In this document: piece by piece, positions 35,524 to 45,003 of the stretch
Numbering within the stretch: the stretch's first letter is position 1
How the letters are laid out: each line of letters starts with the position of its first letter
From: Capnocytophaga felis
GTDB taxonomy: Bacteria; Bacteroidota; Bacteroidia; Flavobacteriales; Flavobacteriaceae
Assembly (NCBI RefSeq): GCF_009684755.1
Contig: NZ_BLBC01000012.1
Coordinates: 1 to 64,000, forward strand
Reading direction: 5' to 3'
Length of the DNA stretch: 64,000 nt
Notes under the pieces: generated by a model
Database searches by the model: none
Told to the model about the DNA's origin: nothing
The model's input: the letters and a program-made list of their open reading frames with translations, nothing else
Position numbers and translations under genes: made by a program

Positions 35524-35554
35524 AAGGCTTTCCTTTTAAGGAAGGCTTTTTTTT
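35524..35554 (+). terminator. terminator of tRNA-Asp
   Basis: AAGGCTTTCC, TTTTAA loop, GGAAGGCTT, then T-run; two G-T pairs. Confidence 0.75.
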
Positions 35555-35644
35555 GTACTTCTTTGTTGCTTTTTAAAGTTCGTTTCTTTTTTCCGATTTA
35601 CATTCTCTTTTGTTGTTATTAGTTTGCATTTAAGGTGATTATGC

Positions 35645-35890
35645 TTTTAGATGTTTTTTGTCAAGTTTAATTATATCTTCTAAAGTGTAGCGTTTATCAC
35701 GATTTCTCATCGCTTTTCTCAGTTTGTGAATCATTTCCCAAGCCGTTCATAATCCTTCAGTCCTAATTGTGTTTGAATTTGACCCTGCCGAATCTCTTCG
35801 TTGGAATTCCTTAGCCGAAAATCCCTTTTTGGTGTGGCTTATCAAGAACATTTTTTGCAGATAATACTAATTTTATCACATTGAGTTTTA
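35645..35890 (-). pseudogene. remnant of an IS1595/ISXO2-type transposase
   Basis: Read on the minus strand, three pieces of an ISXO2-like transposase appear in shifted frames: a zinc-ribbon-like CKKCS near 35865, then FSAKEFQRR / IQTQLGLKDYERLG in neighbouring frames, and WEMIHKLRKAMRNRDKRYTL followed by EDIIKLD near 35660-35735. Stop codons and at least one frameshift interrupt it, and neither the start nor the DDE catalytic core is present. No terminal inverted repeats could be recognised. Recognition rests on the family pattern SAKE-IQRQLG-KRYEP-W-M-HKLR-AM. Confidence 0.65.
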
Positions 35891-36065
35891 GAGTTATTGT
35901 GACGATATTCTTCTGTAACGAAATGTGTTTTTGAAACTGAAAAATATATTATTCTTTGATTATCAGTTAAGTACGTAGAATTATTTTTACTTACAGATAT
36001 GTAAAAAATTTATTTTATCGATTTTTATGGACATAAAATTGATTTTTGGTAGATTAATAAAAGAG

Positions 36066-36131
36066 TAACACAATTCCTCTTTTTCGTAACATTTGATATA
36101 AGTTTATTGCATATGTTGAAGTAATTTAGCC
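36066..36131 (+). promoter_or_regulatory. GTAAC direct-repeat operator and promoter of the GH2 gene
   Basis: GTAAC at 36066-36070 and again at 36087-36091 (21-bp period). The second continues as GTAACATTTG. TAATTTAGC (36123-36131) stands as the -7 box, a variant of TAnnTTTG, and the distance from second GTAAC to the final C is 44 nt. No normal -33 TTG, as expected for an activator-dependent promoter. Same layout at 38832 and 53788. Confidence 0.75.
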
Positions 36132-36144
36132 AAAAAATAAATCT

Positions 36145-38796
36145 ATGAAAAAATATGTCTGTATGGTGGTGATTTTGCTTTGTAGTAATTTCACGTTAAA
36201 TGCCCAAGTTCGCCCTAACGGACGCTCAAAGATTGGTTTCAATTCCGGATGGTTGTTTCAAAAAGATAGTGTTGGAGATGCAATCTTTCCTGATGATAAA
36301 AGTCTTGGTTGGCAGGCGGTACAGTTACCTCACACGTGGAACGATAAAGATGTACTTGCTGATGGTAAGAGGGGATATTACAGAGGTGTTGGTTGGTATA
36401 AAAAGAAATTTCAATTGACTCCAGAGGTTGGGAAGCGGTATTTTTTGCAGTTTGAGGGAGCCAATCAAGTTACAGAAGTTTTCGTAAATGGGAAATTTGT
36501 CGGGAAACATATCGGAGGATACACTTCTTTTAATATTGAGCTGACTTCTTTCTTGAACTTATTGGGGGAGCAGTATGTTTCGGTAAAGGTTGATAACAGT
36601 TTTAATGAGTATATTCCTCCCTTGTCAGCAGATTTTACATTTTTTGGAGGGATTTATCGCCCTGTCCACCTAATTACCACGGGAGATAAACACTTTAGTA
36701 TGTCTGATTACGGAGGATCAGGTATTTATATTTCAACACCCAAAGTTTCTGAGAAAAAAGCTGAGGTTGTGGTTGAGTATCATTTGCAAAACAAGAGCAA
36801 TCGTAAAGTAAAATTATTATTAGAAACTCTTATTAAAAAGAATGTAGAATCTGTTTTGGCAGAAAAAAGAAGCAATGTAACTCTTGAAGCTGCCTCAGAT
36901 ATGACATTTAAAGTAACATTTAAAGAGATTGAGAATTTTGAACTGTGGAGTACTGAAAATCCTGTGGTTTATCATTTAGAAAGTAGCTTGCAGGAAAAGG
37001 GAAAAATTCTTGATAACTTGACACAGCCCTTAGGTTTCAGGTGGTTCCATTTTGATGCGAATGAAGGTTTTTTTCTTAACGGAAAGAGTGTAAAATTAAT
37101 GGGAGCCAACCGGCATCAGGATAGAATCCCGTATGGCAATGCCCTGAGTGATGATATGCATCGGCAAGATATGCAATTATTAAAGAATATGGGAGCCAAT
37201 TTTTTGAGAAATGCACATTATCCGCAAGCAACTGAAATTCTTGATAATGCTGACCAATTGGGGTTTGTTGTGTGGGAGGAAATTCCGCTGGTAAACGAAA
37301 TAACAATAGGTAAGAAGCACGTCCAAAATGCTGAAAATATGCTTAAAGAGATGATTAAGCAGCATTATAATCATCCGTCAATATTTATATGGGCGTATAT
37401 GAACGAGATTTATTGGGCACATCGTTTTAAACCAGAGCAGGAGCTTCCTGCCCGTAACAAAGCCACCCTTGAGCTTGCACAGCATTTGGAAAATCTGACC
37501 AGAGAAGCAGATCCTTATCGTTATACAGCAATTGCGATGCACAATTATCCGCTTTATAATGAATCAGGAATTGGAGATATCCCAATGATTGCAGGTTGGA
37601 ACTTGTATCACGGCTGGTATTATGACACCTATGAAGATTTTGGCAAGTATATGGATGAACAACATAAAAAATATCCTAAAAGAATTCATTTTGTAAGTGA
37701 ATATGGAGCAGGCTCAGATGTGCGTCTTTATTCCGAAAAACCTGAAAAATTTGATTTCACTATGGAGGAGCAAGTTCGTTTCACACAGTCTTTAACTTCT
37801 CAAATCCTTGAACGTCCCTACATTTCAGGAGGAGCTCTTTGGAATTTGATAGATTTTAGTTCGGAACGCCGTGTAGATGCCACTTCACATATGAACAATA
37901 AAGGTTTGGTAACACACAATCGCAAGCCAAAAGATGCCTATTATCTGATGCAGGCATTATTGATGAAAGAGCCTGTAACAAGGTTTGGTTATCCTTTTCG
38001 TAAGACTTGGACACACGTGGCTACATTACCCTCCGATACACTTATTCCTGTTCATTTGTATGCTTTTTCAAATCACGAAAAACTTTCTCTTTTTGTAAAT
38101 AACCAATTCCACAAAACAAGTCAAATTAAAGATGGAGTAGCTACGTGGCAGCTATTGCTTCCGGAAGGCAAATACGAATTGTCTTTGCAAGAGAATGGGA
38201 AAAGGATACAAAACAAAATGGTTCAAACAAAATTAATTCCGTATCGCTTTAAGTTCAGTGAAGAGGTGGACATTGCAATGAACTTGGGAGCCAATTATGC
38301 TTTTATTGATTCACGAACAGAACGATATTGGCTTCCTGAGAAGGAATACACCGAAGGAAGTTTTGGATTTATCGGAGGTACACAACTCTATATCGGGGGT
38401 AAAATAGGAACTAAAGAAGACATTCTTGCAGTTGATGAGGAAGATCCTTTATATCAGGCTATCCGCACCAACATATCAGAATTTAAGGCAGATGTACCAA
38501 AGGGAACATATGAAGTCGAAATTTTGATGGTTGAATACGTGCCCAAGTCCCGACGTTTTGCCGATGAAGATAAAGAAATAATCTATCAACCCGATAAACG
38601 CATATTCAATATTATTGCCAATGAGAGTTTAATTGAGGAAAGATTAGATTTGGGAGCGATTTACGGATTGAATGTTCCTTATAGGCTTACATTCAAAGTT
38701 AAAGTTTTGGATAATAAAGGATTAAGTGTTAAGTTTCAGCCGATAAAAGGAGAGCCTATCGTTAGCGGAATTCGGATTAGGGGAGTGAAGTATTGA
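36145..38796 (+). CDS. secreted GH2 glycosidase, beta-glucuronidase or beta-galactosidase
   Basis: 883 residues with a Sec signal (1-20, TLNAQ). GH2 jelly-roll N-domain (PHTWND, GYYRGVGWYKKKF), Ig-like domain, TIM barrel with acid/base N420-E421 in WAYMNEIYW and nucleophile E519 in VSEYGAGSD; ANRHQDR as in the family. C-terminal 250 residues carry extra beta domains including a malectin-like segment. Sequence alone does not separate beta-glucuronidase from beta-galactosidase. The shared operator with the glucuronate catabolic operon makes release of glucuronic acid the likely job. Monocistronic under the GTAAC promoter. Confidence 0.85.
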   Translation: MKKYVCMVVILLCSNFTLNAQVRPNGRSKIGFNSGWLFQKDSVGDAIFPDDKSLGWQAVQLPHTWNDKDVLADGKRGYYRGVGWYKKKFQLTPEVGKRYFLQFEGANQVTEVFVNGKFVGKHIGGYTSFNIELTSFLNLLGEQYVSVKVDNSFNEYIPPLSADFTFFGGIYRPVHLITTGDKHFSMSDYGGSGIYISTPKVSEKKAEVVVEYHLQNKSNRKVKLLLETLIKKNVESVLAEKRSNVTLEAASDMTFKVTFKEIENFELWSTENPVVYHLESSLQEKGKILDNLTQPLGFRWFHFDANEGFFLNGKSVKLMGANRHQDRIPYGNALSDDMHRQDMQLLKNMGANFLRNAHYPQATEILDNADQLGFVVWEEIPLVNEITIGKKHVQNAENMLKEMIKQHYNHPSIFIWAYMNEIYWAHRFKPEQELPARNKATLELAQHLENLTREADPYRYTAIAMHNYPLYNESGIGDIPMIAGWNLYHGWYYDTYEDFGKYMDEQHKKYPKRIHFVSEYGAGSDVRLYSEKPEKFDFTMEEQVRFTQSLTSQILERPYISGGALWNLIDFSSERRVDATSHMNNKGLVTHNRKPKDAYYLMQALLMKEPVTRFGYPFRKTWTHVATLPSDTLIPVHLYAFSNHEKLSLFVNNQFHKTSQIKDGVATWQLLLPEGKYELSLQENGKRIQNKMVQTKLIPYRFKFSEEVDIAMNLGANYAFIDSRTERYWLPEKEYTEGSFGFIGGTQLYIGGKIGTKEDILAVDEEDPLYQAIRTNISEFKADVPKGTYEVEILMVEYVPKSRRFADEDKEIIYQPDKRIFNIIANESLIEERLDLGAIYGLNVPYRLTFKVKVLDNKGLSVKFQPIKGEPIVSGIRIRGVKY

Positions 38797-38831
38797 TTTT
38801 TAGTTTAGAAAATTATAAAAATAAGCATAAT

Positions 38832-38897
38832 GTAACTAAAATTCTGTTTTAAGTAACATAAATCATAGTTCTATTCAAAATGTCGAATTAACTTAGC
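38832..38897 (+). promoter_or_regulatory. GTAAC direct-repeat operator and promoter of the TonB-receptor operon
   Basis: GTAAC at 38832-38836 and 38853-38857 (21-bp period); -7-like TAACTTAGC at 38889-38897, again 44 nt from the second GTAAC to the final C. ATG of the receptor gene is 39 nt downstream. Confidence 0.75.
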
Positions 38898-38935
38898 GGT
38901 GACAAAACTCAAGGAGAACAAAAAATAAAAAAGCA

Positions 38936-41752
38936 ATGAAAAATATTTTACTAATAATGTTTGCACTGATAAGTGTCTTAGCTGTTAAAGCACAAACGTA
39001 TGAGATAAAAGGACGAATAGTAGATAGTTCCACCAACGAACCTTTACCCGGAGTTAGTGTGTATGATGCTGCAAGTTTTAACGGAACGGCCACGGATTTG
39101 GAAGGAAAATTCCGTTTGGGGAATTTAAGAAAAGGCGAAACAACCCTAACATTATCCTGCTTAGGGTATGAAACACAGCAAAAAATAGTAAAAATGCCTT
39201 CAGATAAAGATACTGACTTGCAAATACGACTCAAACCCAGTAATCTTGATCTTGGTGAGGTGGTTGTAGTTGGCAGTTTTGAAGGGCAACAGAAGGCACT
39301 GAACCAACAACGCGTTGCTCACAACATAAAAAATGTAGTTTCGGCAGACCTTATCGGGAAGTTCCCCGATAAAAACGTGGCGGAGTCCTTGCAACGTTTG
39401 CCGGGAATTAATATCGCTAGAGATAAAGGCGAAGGAGCAACGGTTTCCATAAGGGGAACACCTCAGCATTTTACTAACATCAGTATCAATGGCGAGCAGC
39501 TATCTTCTGTGCAGCAAAGCGGTTCCAGAACGGAAGGTCTTGATTTAATTCCCGCAGACCAGTTAGGAGCTATTGAGGTAACAAAAACCTTAACTTCGGA
39601 TATGGATGGTGATGCCATAGGCGGAAATATCAACTTGCGAACCCCTACTGCACGTTCCATTAAGTTACAGCTGAAAGGTGACTTGGGGAAAGGATTTAAT
39701 GACCTTTCGGGCAAGTTGAACTCTATCGGGAAAATGCAAATTAGCCGACGATTTTTTACCGATGAAAAATATAGTAATGGTAGATTAGGAATTTTGCTGA
39801 GTGGAAGTTATTACAGCAATAACAATTCCGAAGACAGAATGGATGCCACTTGGTCAGGAGTCAAAAAGAAAGTAAAAATGGTGAACGAAGGCTTGATTAT
39901 GCCCGAATATTATCATTTCCGTAAAACAGAAAATAAGCGTACCCGTGTAGGAGGGACAACTACCATTGATTATAAGGTGAAAAATCACGAAATAATCTTC
40001 AATTATATGTACAATTATCGGCAAGACGATGATGTACGTAATCGTATGCGTTTCGATTTGGAAAGAAGTTCCTCTGAATGGATTTCGCACGATAGTTTGC
40101 TCAATGGAAGAATCCGCAGGGATATCAATCTTTGGAAAGAAATAAAGAAAAATCATAATTTTAATTTGGAGGGGAATCACAATCTGAATGGCTGGATGGT
40201 TGACTGGGGGGCATTCTATACCTCTTCCAGAAGAGATTATTCGAGTACGCGAGGGGATTTCTCACGTGATGGGATTACTATCGTAGCCGACAACAAACGC
40301 GGAATAATGGATGAAGTTCCGCAATTACGCCCTGAATATCCTTATAAACTGAAAAATCCACTCTTGATGAATGATTTCAGACGTTATGAAGAAGACAGCG
40401 AGTACACTAAGGCATCTAATTTGGTAGGGAAATTCAATGTCAGTAAAGATTACATCTTAAAAGGTTACAGCGGAAATATCAAATTTGGAGGGAAGGCTCG
40501 GAAGATAACAAACAAAAAGTTTCGTGATAATCACGTTTTTTCGTTTTTTGATCCCAATAAAGTGTTGAATCACAAGGAAGTTTTCGCTCACGTGGCAAGT
40601 AACAAAGAACCTACTAACTTTCTCAATAACAGATATGAATTCGGACCAAGGATAGACCGAGATAAATTTGAAAGTTATTTGCAAACCTATCGAAGGCTAC
40701 TCGTAGAAGGAGATGACTCTTGGGATGCCGAACGCTTGTCTAAAAATGATACTTACGAAGCAGAAGAGAATGTCAATGCAAGTTATGTTATGAATCGTAT
40801 TCAGCTGAAAGATTTACTTATTATTGCAGGTTTAAGGTATGAATACAATGATGTGCTTTATCACGCTTTTGACGTAAAACGCACCGGAACAACAGTGATT
40901 GCAACTCCCATCAGTGGAGGTACAAAGTATGGTTTTCTTCTACCTAATATACAGTTAAAATACGGATTAACAGAGTTTACCAACGTTCGTGCCGCTTATA
41001 CCCAATCGTATGCCAAGCCAAATTTTGTGGATATTGTTCCTTTTGTAAATTACGATGCTGATGTGGCAAGGCTGTTTATAGGAAATCCTGAATTAAAACC
41101 TTCTCTTTCAGATAATATCGACCTGATGTTTGAGAAATACAACAAAGCGGGAGGAATTATTTCTGCAGGATTGTTCTACAAAGATATTAGTCGTTTTCAA
41201 TTTTCGCGTATCGTTCCTTCTCTGTTAGAGGATTATCCGGGCTTCCCTCAAACCGCAGGATTTGAGTTTCGTCAGGAACAAAATGGAGAAAAAGCTACGG
41301 TTTATGGCTTTGAGTTTAATTTGATGCAAAAGTTAGATTTTCTGCCCAAAGCATTGAGTGGGCTTAGTGTTTATCTGAACTATACTTACACAGGAAGTAA
41401 GGCAAATACTCAGGACAGAACCAATATGCGTTTGCCAGGGCAGGCACTTCATACTGGAAATATTTCTCTTTCTTGGGACTATAAAGGTTTCTCTTGTAAG
41501 GGCAGTCTCAATTATAATGGTTCATATATCCATTCGGTAGCCAGTAGCGAAAATGATGATATTATTCAAGACGAACGATTTCAGTTAGATGTCAATCTAT
41601 CACAACGAATCAGTAAAAAAATAAGTCTTTATGCTGAGTTTGTTAATTTAACTAATGCACCATCAGTTCGTTATCAAGGTAATTCAAGTCAAATTTCAAG
41701 GATTGCCTACTTTGGATGGTCATCAAGGTTTGGAATAAATTTTAGGTTGTAA
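38936..41752 (+). CDS. TonB-dependent receptor with carboxypeptidase-regulatory-like N-domain
   Basis: 938 residues. Signal peptide (VKAQ), a CarboxypepD_reg-like domain (about 22-100, GRIVDSSTNEPLPGVSVYD), a TonB box-like stretch (LGEVVVVGS), a plug with KNVAESLQRLPGINIARDKGEGATVSIRG written in the manner of the Caulobacter-type receptors, then a 22-strand barrel ending in GWSSRFGINFRL. It imports oligosaccharides across the outer membrane using TonB energy. It is shorter than typical SusC, lacks the SusC pattern around the plug, and no SusD follows. Leads an operon with two beta-helix lipoproteins, a phosphatase-like enzyme and a GH36-like enzyme. Confidence 0.88.
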   Translation: MKNILLIMFALISVLAVKAQTYEIKGRIVDSSTNEPLPGVSVYDAASFNGTATDLEGKFRLGNLRKGETTLTLSCLGYETQQKIVKMPSDKDTDLQIRLKPSNLDLGEVVVVGSFEGQQKALNQQRVAHNIKNVVSADLIGKFPDKNVAESLQRLPGINIARDKGEGATVSIRGTPQHFTNISINGEQLSSVQQSGSRTEGLDLIPADQLGAIEVTKTLTSDMDGDAIGGNINLRTPTARSIKLQLKGDLGKGFNDLSGKLNSIGKMQISRRFFTDEKYSNGRLGILLSGSYYSNNNSEDRMDATWSGVKKKVKMVNEGLIMPEYYHFRKTENKRTRVGGTTTIDYKVKNHEIIFNYMYNYRQDDDVRNRMRFDLERSSSEWISHDSLLNGRIRRDINLWKEIKKNHNFNLEGNHNLNGWMVDWGAFYTSSRRDYSSTRGDFSRDGITIVADNKRGIMDEVPQLRPEYPYKLKNPLLMNDFRRYEEDSEYTKASNLVGKFNVSKDYILKGYSGNIKFGGKARKITNKKFRDNHVFSFFDPNKVLNHKEVFAHVASNKEPTNFLNNRYEFGPRIDRDKFESYLQTYRRLLVEGDDSWDAERLSKNDTYEAEENVNASYVMNRIQLKDLLIIAGLRYEYNDVLYHAFDVKRTGTTVIATPISGGTKYGFLLPNIQLKYGLTEFTNVRAAYTQSYAKPNFVDIVPFVNYDADVARLFIGNPELKPSLSDNIDLMFEKYNKAGGIISAGLFYKDISRFQFSRIVPSLLEDYPGFPQTAGFEFRQEQNGEKATVYGFEFNLMQKLDFLPKALSGLSVYLNYTYTGSKANTQDRTNMRLPGQALHTGNISLSWDYKGFSCKGSLNYNGSYIHSVASSENDDIIQDERFQLDVNLSQRISKKISLYAEFVNLTNAPSVRYQGNSSQISRIAYFGWSSRFGINFRL

Positions 41753-41775
41753 AATAGATTTAAAAATATAGAAAG

Positions 41776-43374
41776 ATGAAAATCAGGACTATAATATTTA
41801 TTATGTTTTCTACCCTTGCGATGGTTTCTTGCGAAAGAGAAAAAATCATTGAGCTTTCGAGTGCCACAATTGAGATAGAAAATTACGACGGAGAGGTCAT
41901 TGCCCGAGAGCCTTCGGAAAAGGTCTTCCTCAATGTTGTAGCAGAAGCTCCTGCCGGAGTACACAAAATAGAAGTGCTTGTTGCAGGAAAAGTAGTTGCA
42001 ACAGAACAGCCAGAAAATTCGTTCACTTACAATTACGAATATATTTATCAAGTATCTGCAACGGCTACTTTGGGAGAAGAGGTTACGATTGTTTTCAAAC
42101 TAGAGGATAAGCAAGGGAAAATCGTCGCTACACCAGTAGTTACCATTAAGGTAGCACAGCCTTTTGAAATTTCTGATTTTTCAATAGGAGGAAACGCGTT
42201 TAAGAAAATTTCAGGCAGAATCAATAAGGATATAACACTAACTAATGACCAAAAGTGGCTTATTGATGGGATTGTAAGCGTTGATGAAGGAGCGAATCTC
42301 ACTATTGAAGCAGGAACGACTGTATATTTCAGAACATTCAATAATGATAAGTATAGTCAGTTAGTGATTATGAGAGGAGGGAAGGTCATAGCTTCAGGTT
42401 CACGTGACAAACCCATTGTATTTACCAGTGATAAAGTACTGTCGGGTACTGCTGCTGTTTCGGATTGGGGTGGGGTTTACCTCAACGGTTCAGCACCTAC
42501 TAATGCGGCAAATACTGTGCTATTAGATGGTTTCAGGTATGGAGGTACGAATGTTGCGGACAATTCCGGAACCCTTCGATTCGTACGAATAGAATACACG
42601 GGGAAAGGAGGATTACATTCACTACAACTCAACGGAGTAGGGAGCAGAACAACTATTGAATATGTTCAGTCATTCAACTCCTATAATAATGCTTTTCGGT
42701 TACGAGGCGGGAGAGTTTCTTTACGTTACATAGCTGGTATACAGCACGGAGGATATGGTATTTGGGCAGATGAGGGATGGCAAGGTAATGGGCAATTTTG
42801 GCTTTTCCAGACCAATATAAAAGCTACATTAAACCCTATTAATTATTGGAATCAGGCTCGTTCAATAGAATTCCGTAATGATAATTCGATGTTTAATAAA
42901 CAACCTCGTACCAGCTTTAAGATAAGTAATGTAACTTTAATCGGAAATGGTTTCGGAGGTATTGAATTTGGTACTCGTCGCGGAATACGTATTCGGCGAG
43001 GGGCTGAGGGGTTGTTTTACAATTCCATCGTTACCGAATTCCCCAGTGATGGGGTGCGTGTTGAAGACCTTCCGTTGGAAACCTTGGGAGTAAACACAAA
43101 GATTGACAATGTTCATTCTTTTAACAATGCAATAAATTGGGAACAGGAAGCTAAAACTTTTTTCTTTGAAAGTGGTAAATATAATTTATCGGAAAATCCT
43201 ATTTCGGGAATCACTCGGGAGAATTTTGTCGGAGCTTTACCTTGTGCGTTTGACCCCGTTTCTGTGGGAAGTTGGTTTGTTGCTGCTCCTTATATTGGTG
43301 CAGTACATCCCTCAAGTGATTGGACTAAGGGAGGGAAATGGTTTAAGAACTATGATGGTTCTTTAAGACAATAG
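41776..43374 (+). CDS. beta-helix surface lipoprotein A
   Basis: 532 residues. Lipobox MVSC (Cys19). An Ig-like N-terminal part (about 25-130) is followed by a right-handed parallel beta-helix (about 150-470), seen as LTIEAGTTVYF, GGKVIASGSRDKPIVFTSD, LRFVRIEYTGKGG, GRVSLRYIAGIQHGGYGIW coils. The C-terminus ends FVAAPYIGAVHPSSDWTKGGKWFKNYDGSLRQ in two parts. No catalytic residues could be identified. Lies 23 nt behind the TonB receptor, the place of a SusD; it may bind glycan at the surface and hand it to the receptor. Paralogue of the next gene. Confidence 0.75.
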   Translation: MKIRTIIFIMFSTLAMVSCEREKIIELSSATIEIENYDGEVIAREPSEKVFLNVVAEAPAGVHKIEVLVAGKVVATEQPENSFTYNYEYIYQVSATATLGEEVTIVFKLEDKQGKIVATPVVTIKVAQPFEISDFSIGGNAFKKISGRINKDITLTNDQKWLIDGIVSVDEGANLTIEAGTTVYFRTFNNDKYSQLVIMRGGKVIASGSRDKPIVFTSDKVLSGTAAVSDWGGVYLNGSAPTNAANTVLLDGFRYGGTNVADNSGTLRFVRIEYTGKGGLHSLQLNGVGSRTTIEYVQSFNSYNNAFRLRGGRVSLRYIAGIQHGGYGIWADEGWQGNGQFWLFQTNIKATLNPINYWNQARSIEFRNDNSMFNKQPRTSFKISNVTLIGNGFGGIEFGTRRGIRIRRGAEGLFYNSIVTEFPSDGVRVEDLPLETLGVNTKIDNVHSFNNAINWEQEAKTFFFESGKYNLSENPISGITRENFVGALPCAFDPVSVGSWFVAAPYIGAVHPSSDWTKGGKWFKNYDGSLRQ

Positions 43375-43399
43375 AAAAGAAAATCAAAAAAAAGATATT

Positions 43400-44950
43400 A
43401 TGTTACGAACTAAAAGACAATTTTTTATGTATGCAGGAGCACTAATTGGAATACTATTTGTAGCTTTTTCCTGCAAGAAGGATAGTACGGAATACAAAGC
43501 ACCATTGATTTCCGTGAAAAGTTCAGAAGTGGTTGATTTGGCTCCCGGAGAAAAAACCGAGATAAAGCTCTCTCTCAATGGAGATGGCGGAGCTAAATCA
43601 GTAGTGGTTAAGAAAAATGGAGGATTTTTAAGAGAATTTCCGGTGCACGCCACAGCCTCTGAGTTTGTTTACACTACCGAACCTTTAGCCGTAGGTCAGG
43701 AGGAAGGAGAAGAGATTAAATATGGCTTTGTTTTAGTTAACCAGAATGAGGTTGATAGTCCCGAAGTTTCTGTAGTACTCAAAACCGCTTTGTATGATAA
43801 AATTACTGTGGGTTCAACTTCACTTTTTAACTTGAAGATTGGCGTAGATGGGATTGTACCCGCTGGGCAAAATGTAAAACTTGTTAAGGGACGGAACTAT
43901 TTTGTACCTTCGTCATTAACTTTTGAAGCAGGATCTTTGTTAAGAATAGAAGAAGGAGTGCAGGTTTATATGAATGCCGAAGCTAAGGAAAAAGTATCAA
44001 TCAATGTTGAAGGAAAAGTTGATATTGTGGGAACGGCAACAAATCCGGTTGTCATTACAAGTTCTAAGATTCTTTCTGATGCTTCATCGGTTTCGCCAGG
44101 AGATTGGGAAAAGTTCAAGATTCTTGGGGCAGGAACACAATCGGATAGCGGTAAGATAAATTATCTTCGTTTAGAGTATGGAGGAGATCGTGTTTTTCAT
44201 TTATCGGATGTAGGATTAGCTACCCAAATTAGTTATATTCAGGTGTTTAATTCTTTAAAAGAAGGCTTTATGATAACAGACGGAAACGCCCAGCTTAAAT
44301 ATTTGGTAGCAACTGATTGCCGTGGTGGTTCATATCGTTTGGGAGATAAGTACGAAGGAAAAATACAGTTCGTAATTTCTGTGAATTCTGCTCAATTTGG
44401 TGAAAATGATGACTTTACAATTAGGGAGGAAGCCAAACCAATCATTTCAAATGTAACATTGTTAGGAGCGGGCGAAAATGTAGAAAAAACACACGGAATG
44501 AGAATGAGAGCTAATTCAGCTCCGAAAGTGTATAACACCATCATTGCCAATTTCCCAAGGAGAGGGGTGCGTGCCACCGATAGTGTCAGTATTACTGATT
44601 TGACAGGAGCTACTGTTTTTGCGTACTCTTATGTGTTCAATGTAAAAACAGATGCTTTCAGAGATTTAGCCAAAGCATTCGCTGGAACTTTTAGCACCGC
44701 AGATGGAAGCATTACAGCAAATCCTTTCCACAATAATGCAGTAAAACTTGCAGATAAAACCTACACACTTAAAGTCATTGCAGGTATCGGAATTGCTGAT
44801 TTTATTCCTGATAACGAGCAGGTAAGTGAGTTTAACCCTGCTTCATTAGATACGTTCTTTACTCCGGCAACCTATGTAGGAGCTATTAAAAATCAAGCTG
44901 AAGATTGGACAAAAGGCTGGGTAAAAAATCCTGATGGTTCAATAAGATAA
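43400..44950 (+). CDS. beta-helix surface lipoprotein B
   Basis: 516 residues with a lipobox (VAFSC, Cys25). Same build as the preceding gene: N-terminal Ig-like part, then beta-helix coils (LTFEAGSLLRIEEGVQVYM, GKVDIVGTATNPVVITSSK, INYLRLEYGG) and the same ending, YVGAIKNQAEDWTKGWVKNPDGSIR, in two pieces. Clearly a diverged tandem duplicate; identity between the two is low apart from these landmarks. Probably a second surface glycan-binding protein. A hairpin (44961-44992) follows it. Confidence 0.75.
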   Translation: MLRTKRQFFMYAGALIGILFVAFSCKKDSTEYKAPLISVKSSEVVDLAPGEKTEIKLSLNGDGGAKSVVVKKNGGFLREFPVHATASEFVYTTEPLAVGQEEGEEIKYGFVLVNQNEVDSPEVSVVLKTALYDKITVGSTSLFNLKIGVDGIVPAGQNVKLVKGRNYFVPSSLTFEAGSLLRIEEGVQVYMNAEAKEKVSINVEGKVDIVGTATNPVVITSSKILSDASSVSPGDWEKFKILGAGTQSDSGKINYLRLEYGGDRVFHLSDVGLATQISYIQVFNSLKEGFMITDGNAQLKYLVATDCRGGSYRLGDKYEGKIQFVISVNSAQFGENDDFTIREEAKPIISNVTLLGAGENVEKTHGMRMRANSAPKVYNTIIANFPRRGVRATDSVSITDLTGATVFAYSYVFNVKTDAFRDLAKAFAGTFSTADGSITANPFHNNAVKLADKTYTLKVIAGIGIADFIPDNEQVSEFNPASLDTFFTPATYVGAIKNQAEDWTKGWVKNPDGSIR

Positions 44951-44960
44951 TCAATTATAC

Positions 44961-44992
44961 AGGAGATAAGGTTAAAATTTGCCTTATCTCCT
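44961..44992 (+). other. intercistronic hairpin
   Basis: Perfect 11-bp stem AGGAGATAAGG / CCTTATCTCCT with a 10-nt loop, between lipoprotein B and the phosphatase gene, 9 nt before its ATG. No T-run follows, so it is not a normal terminator; it could stabilise the upstream mRNA or lower expression of the enzyme genes. Confidence 0.65.
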
Positions 44993-45003
44993 TACTAAAT
45001 CAA

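Larger units (their letters stand above)
35460..36144. other. 685-nt gene-free interval
   Basis: Holds, in order, the tRNA-Asp terminator, the IS1595-type transposase remnant, about 170 nt of AT-rich sequence without recognisable content, and the GTAAC-repeat promoter of the GH2 gene. Confidence 0.7.

Noticed and set aside
38936..41752. SusC annotation for the TonB-dependent receptor
   Set aside because: No SusD follows, and the plug motif style (AESLQRLPGINI, VSIRG) fits the Caulobacter-type receptors better.
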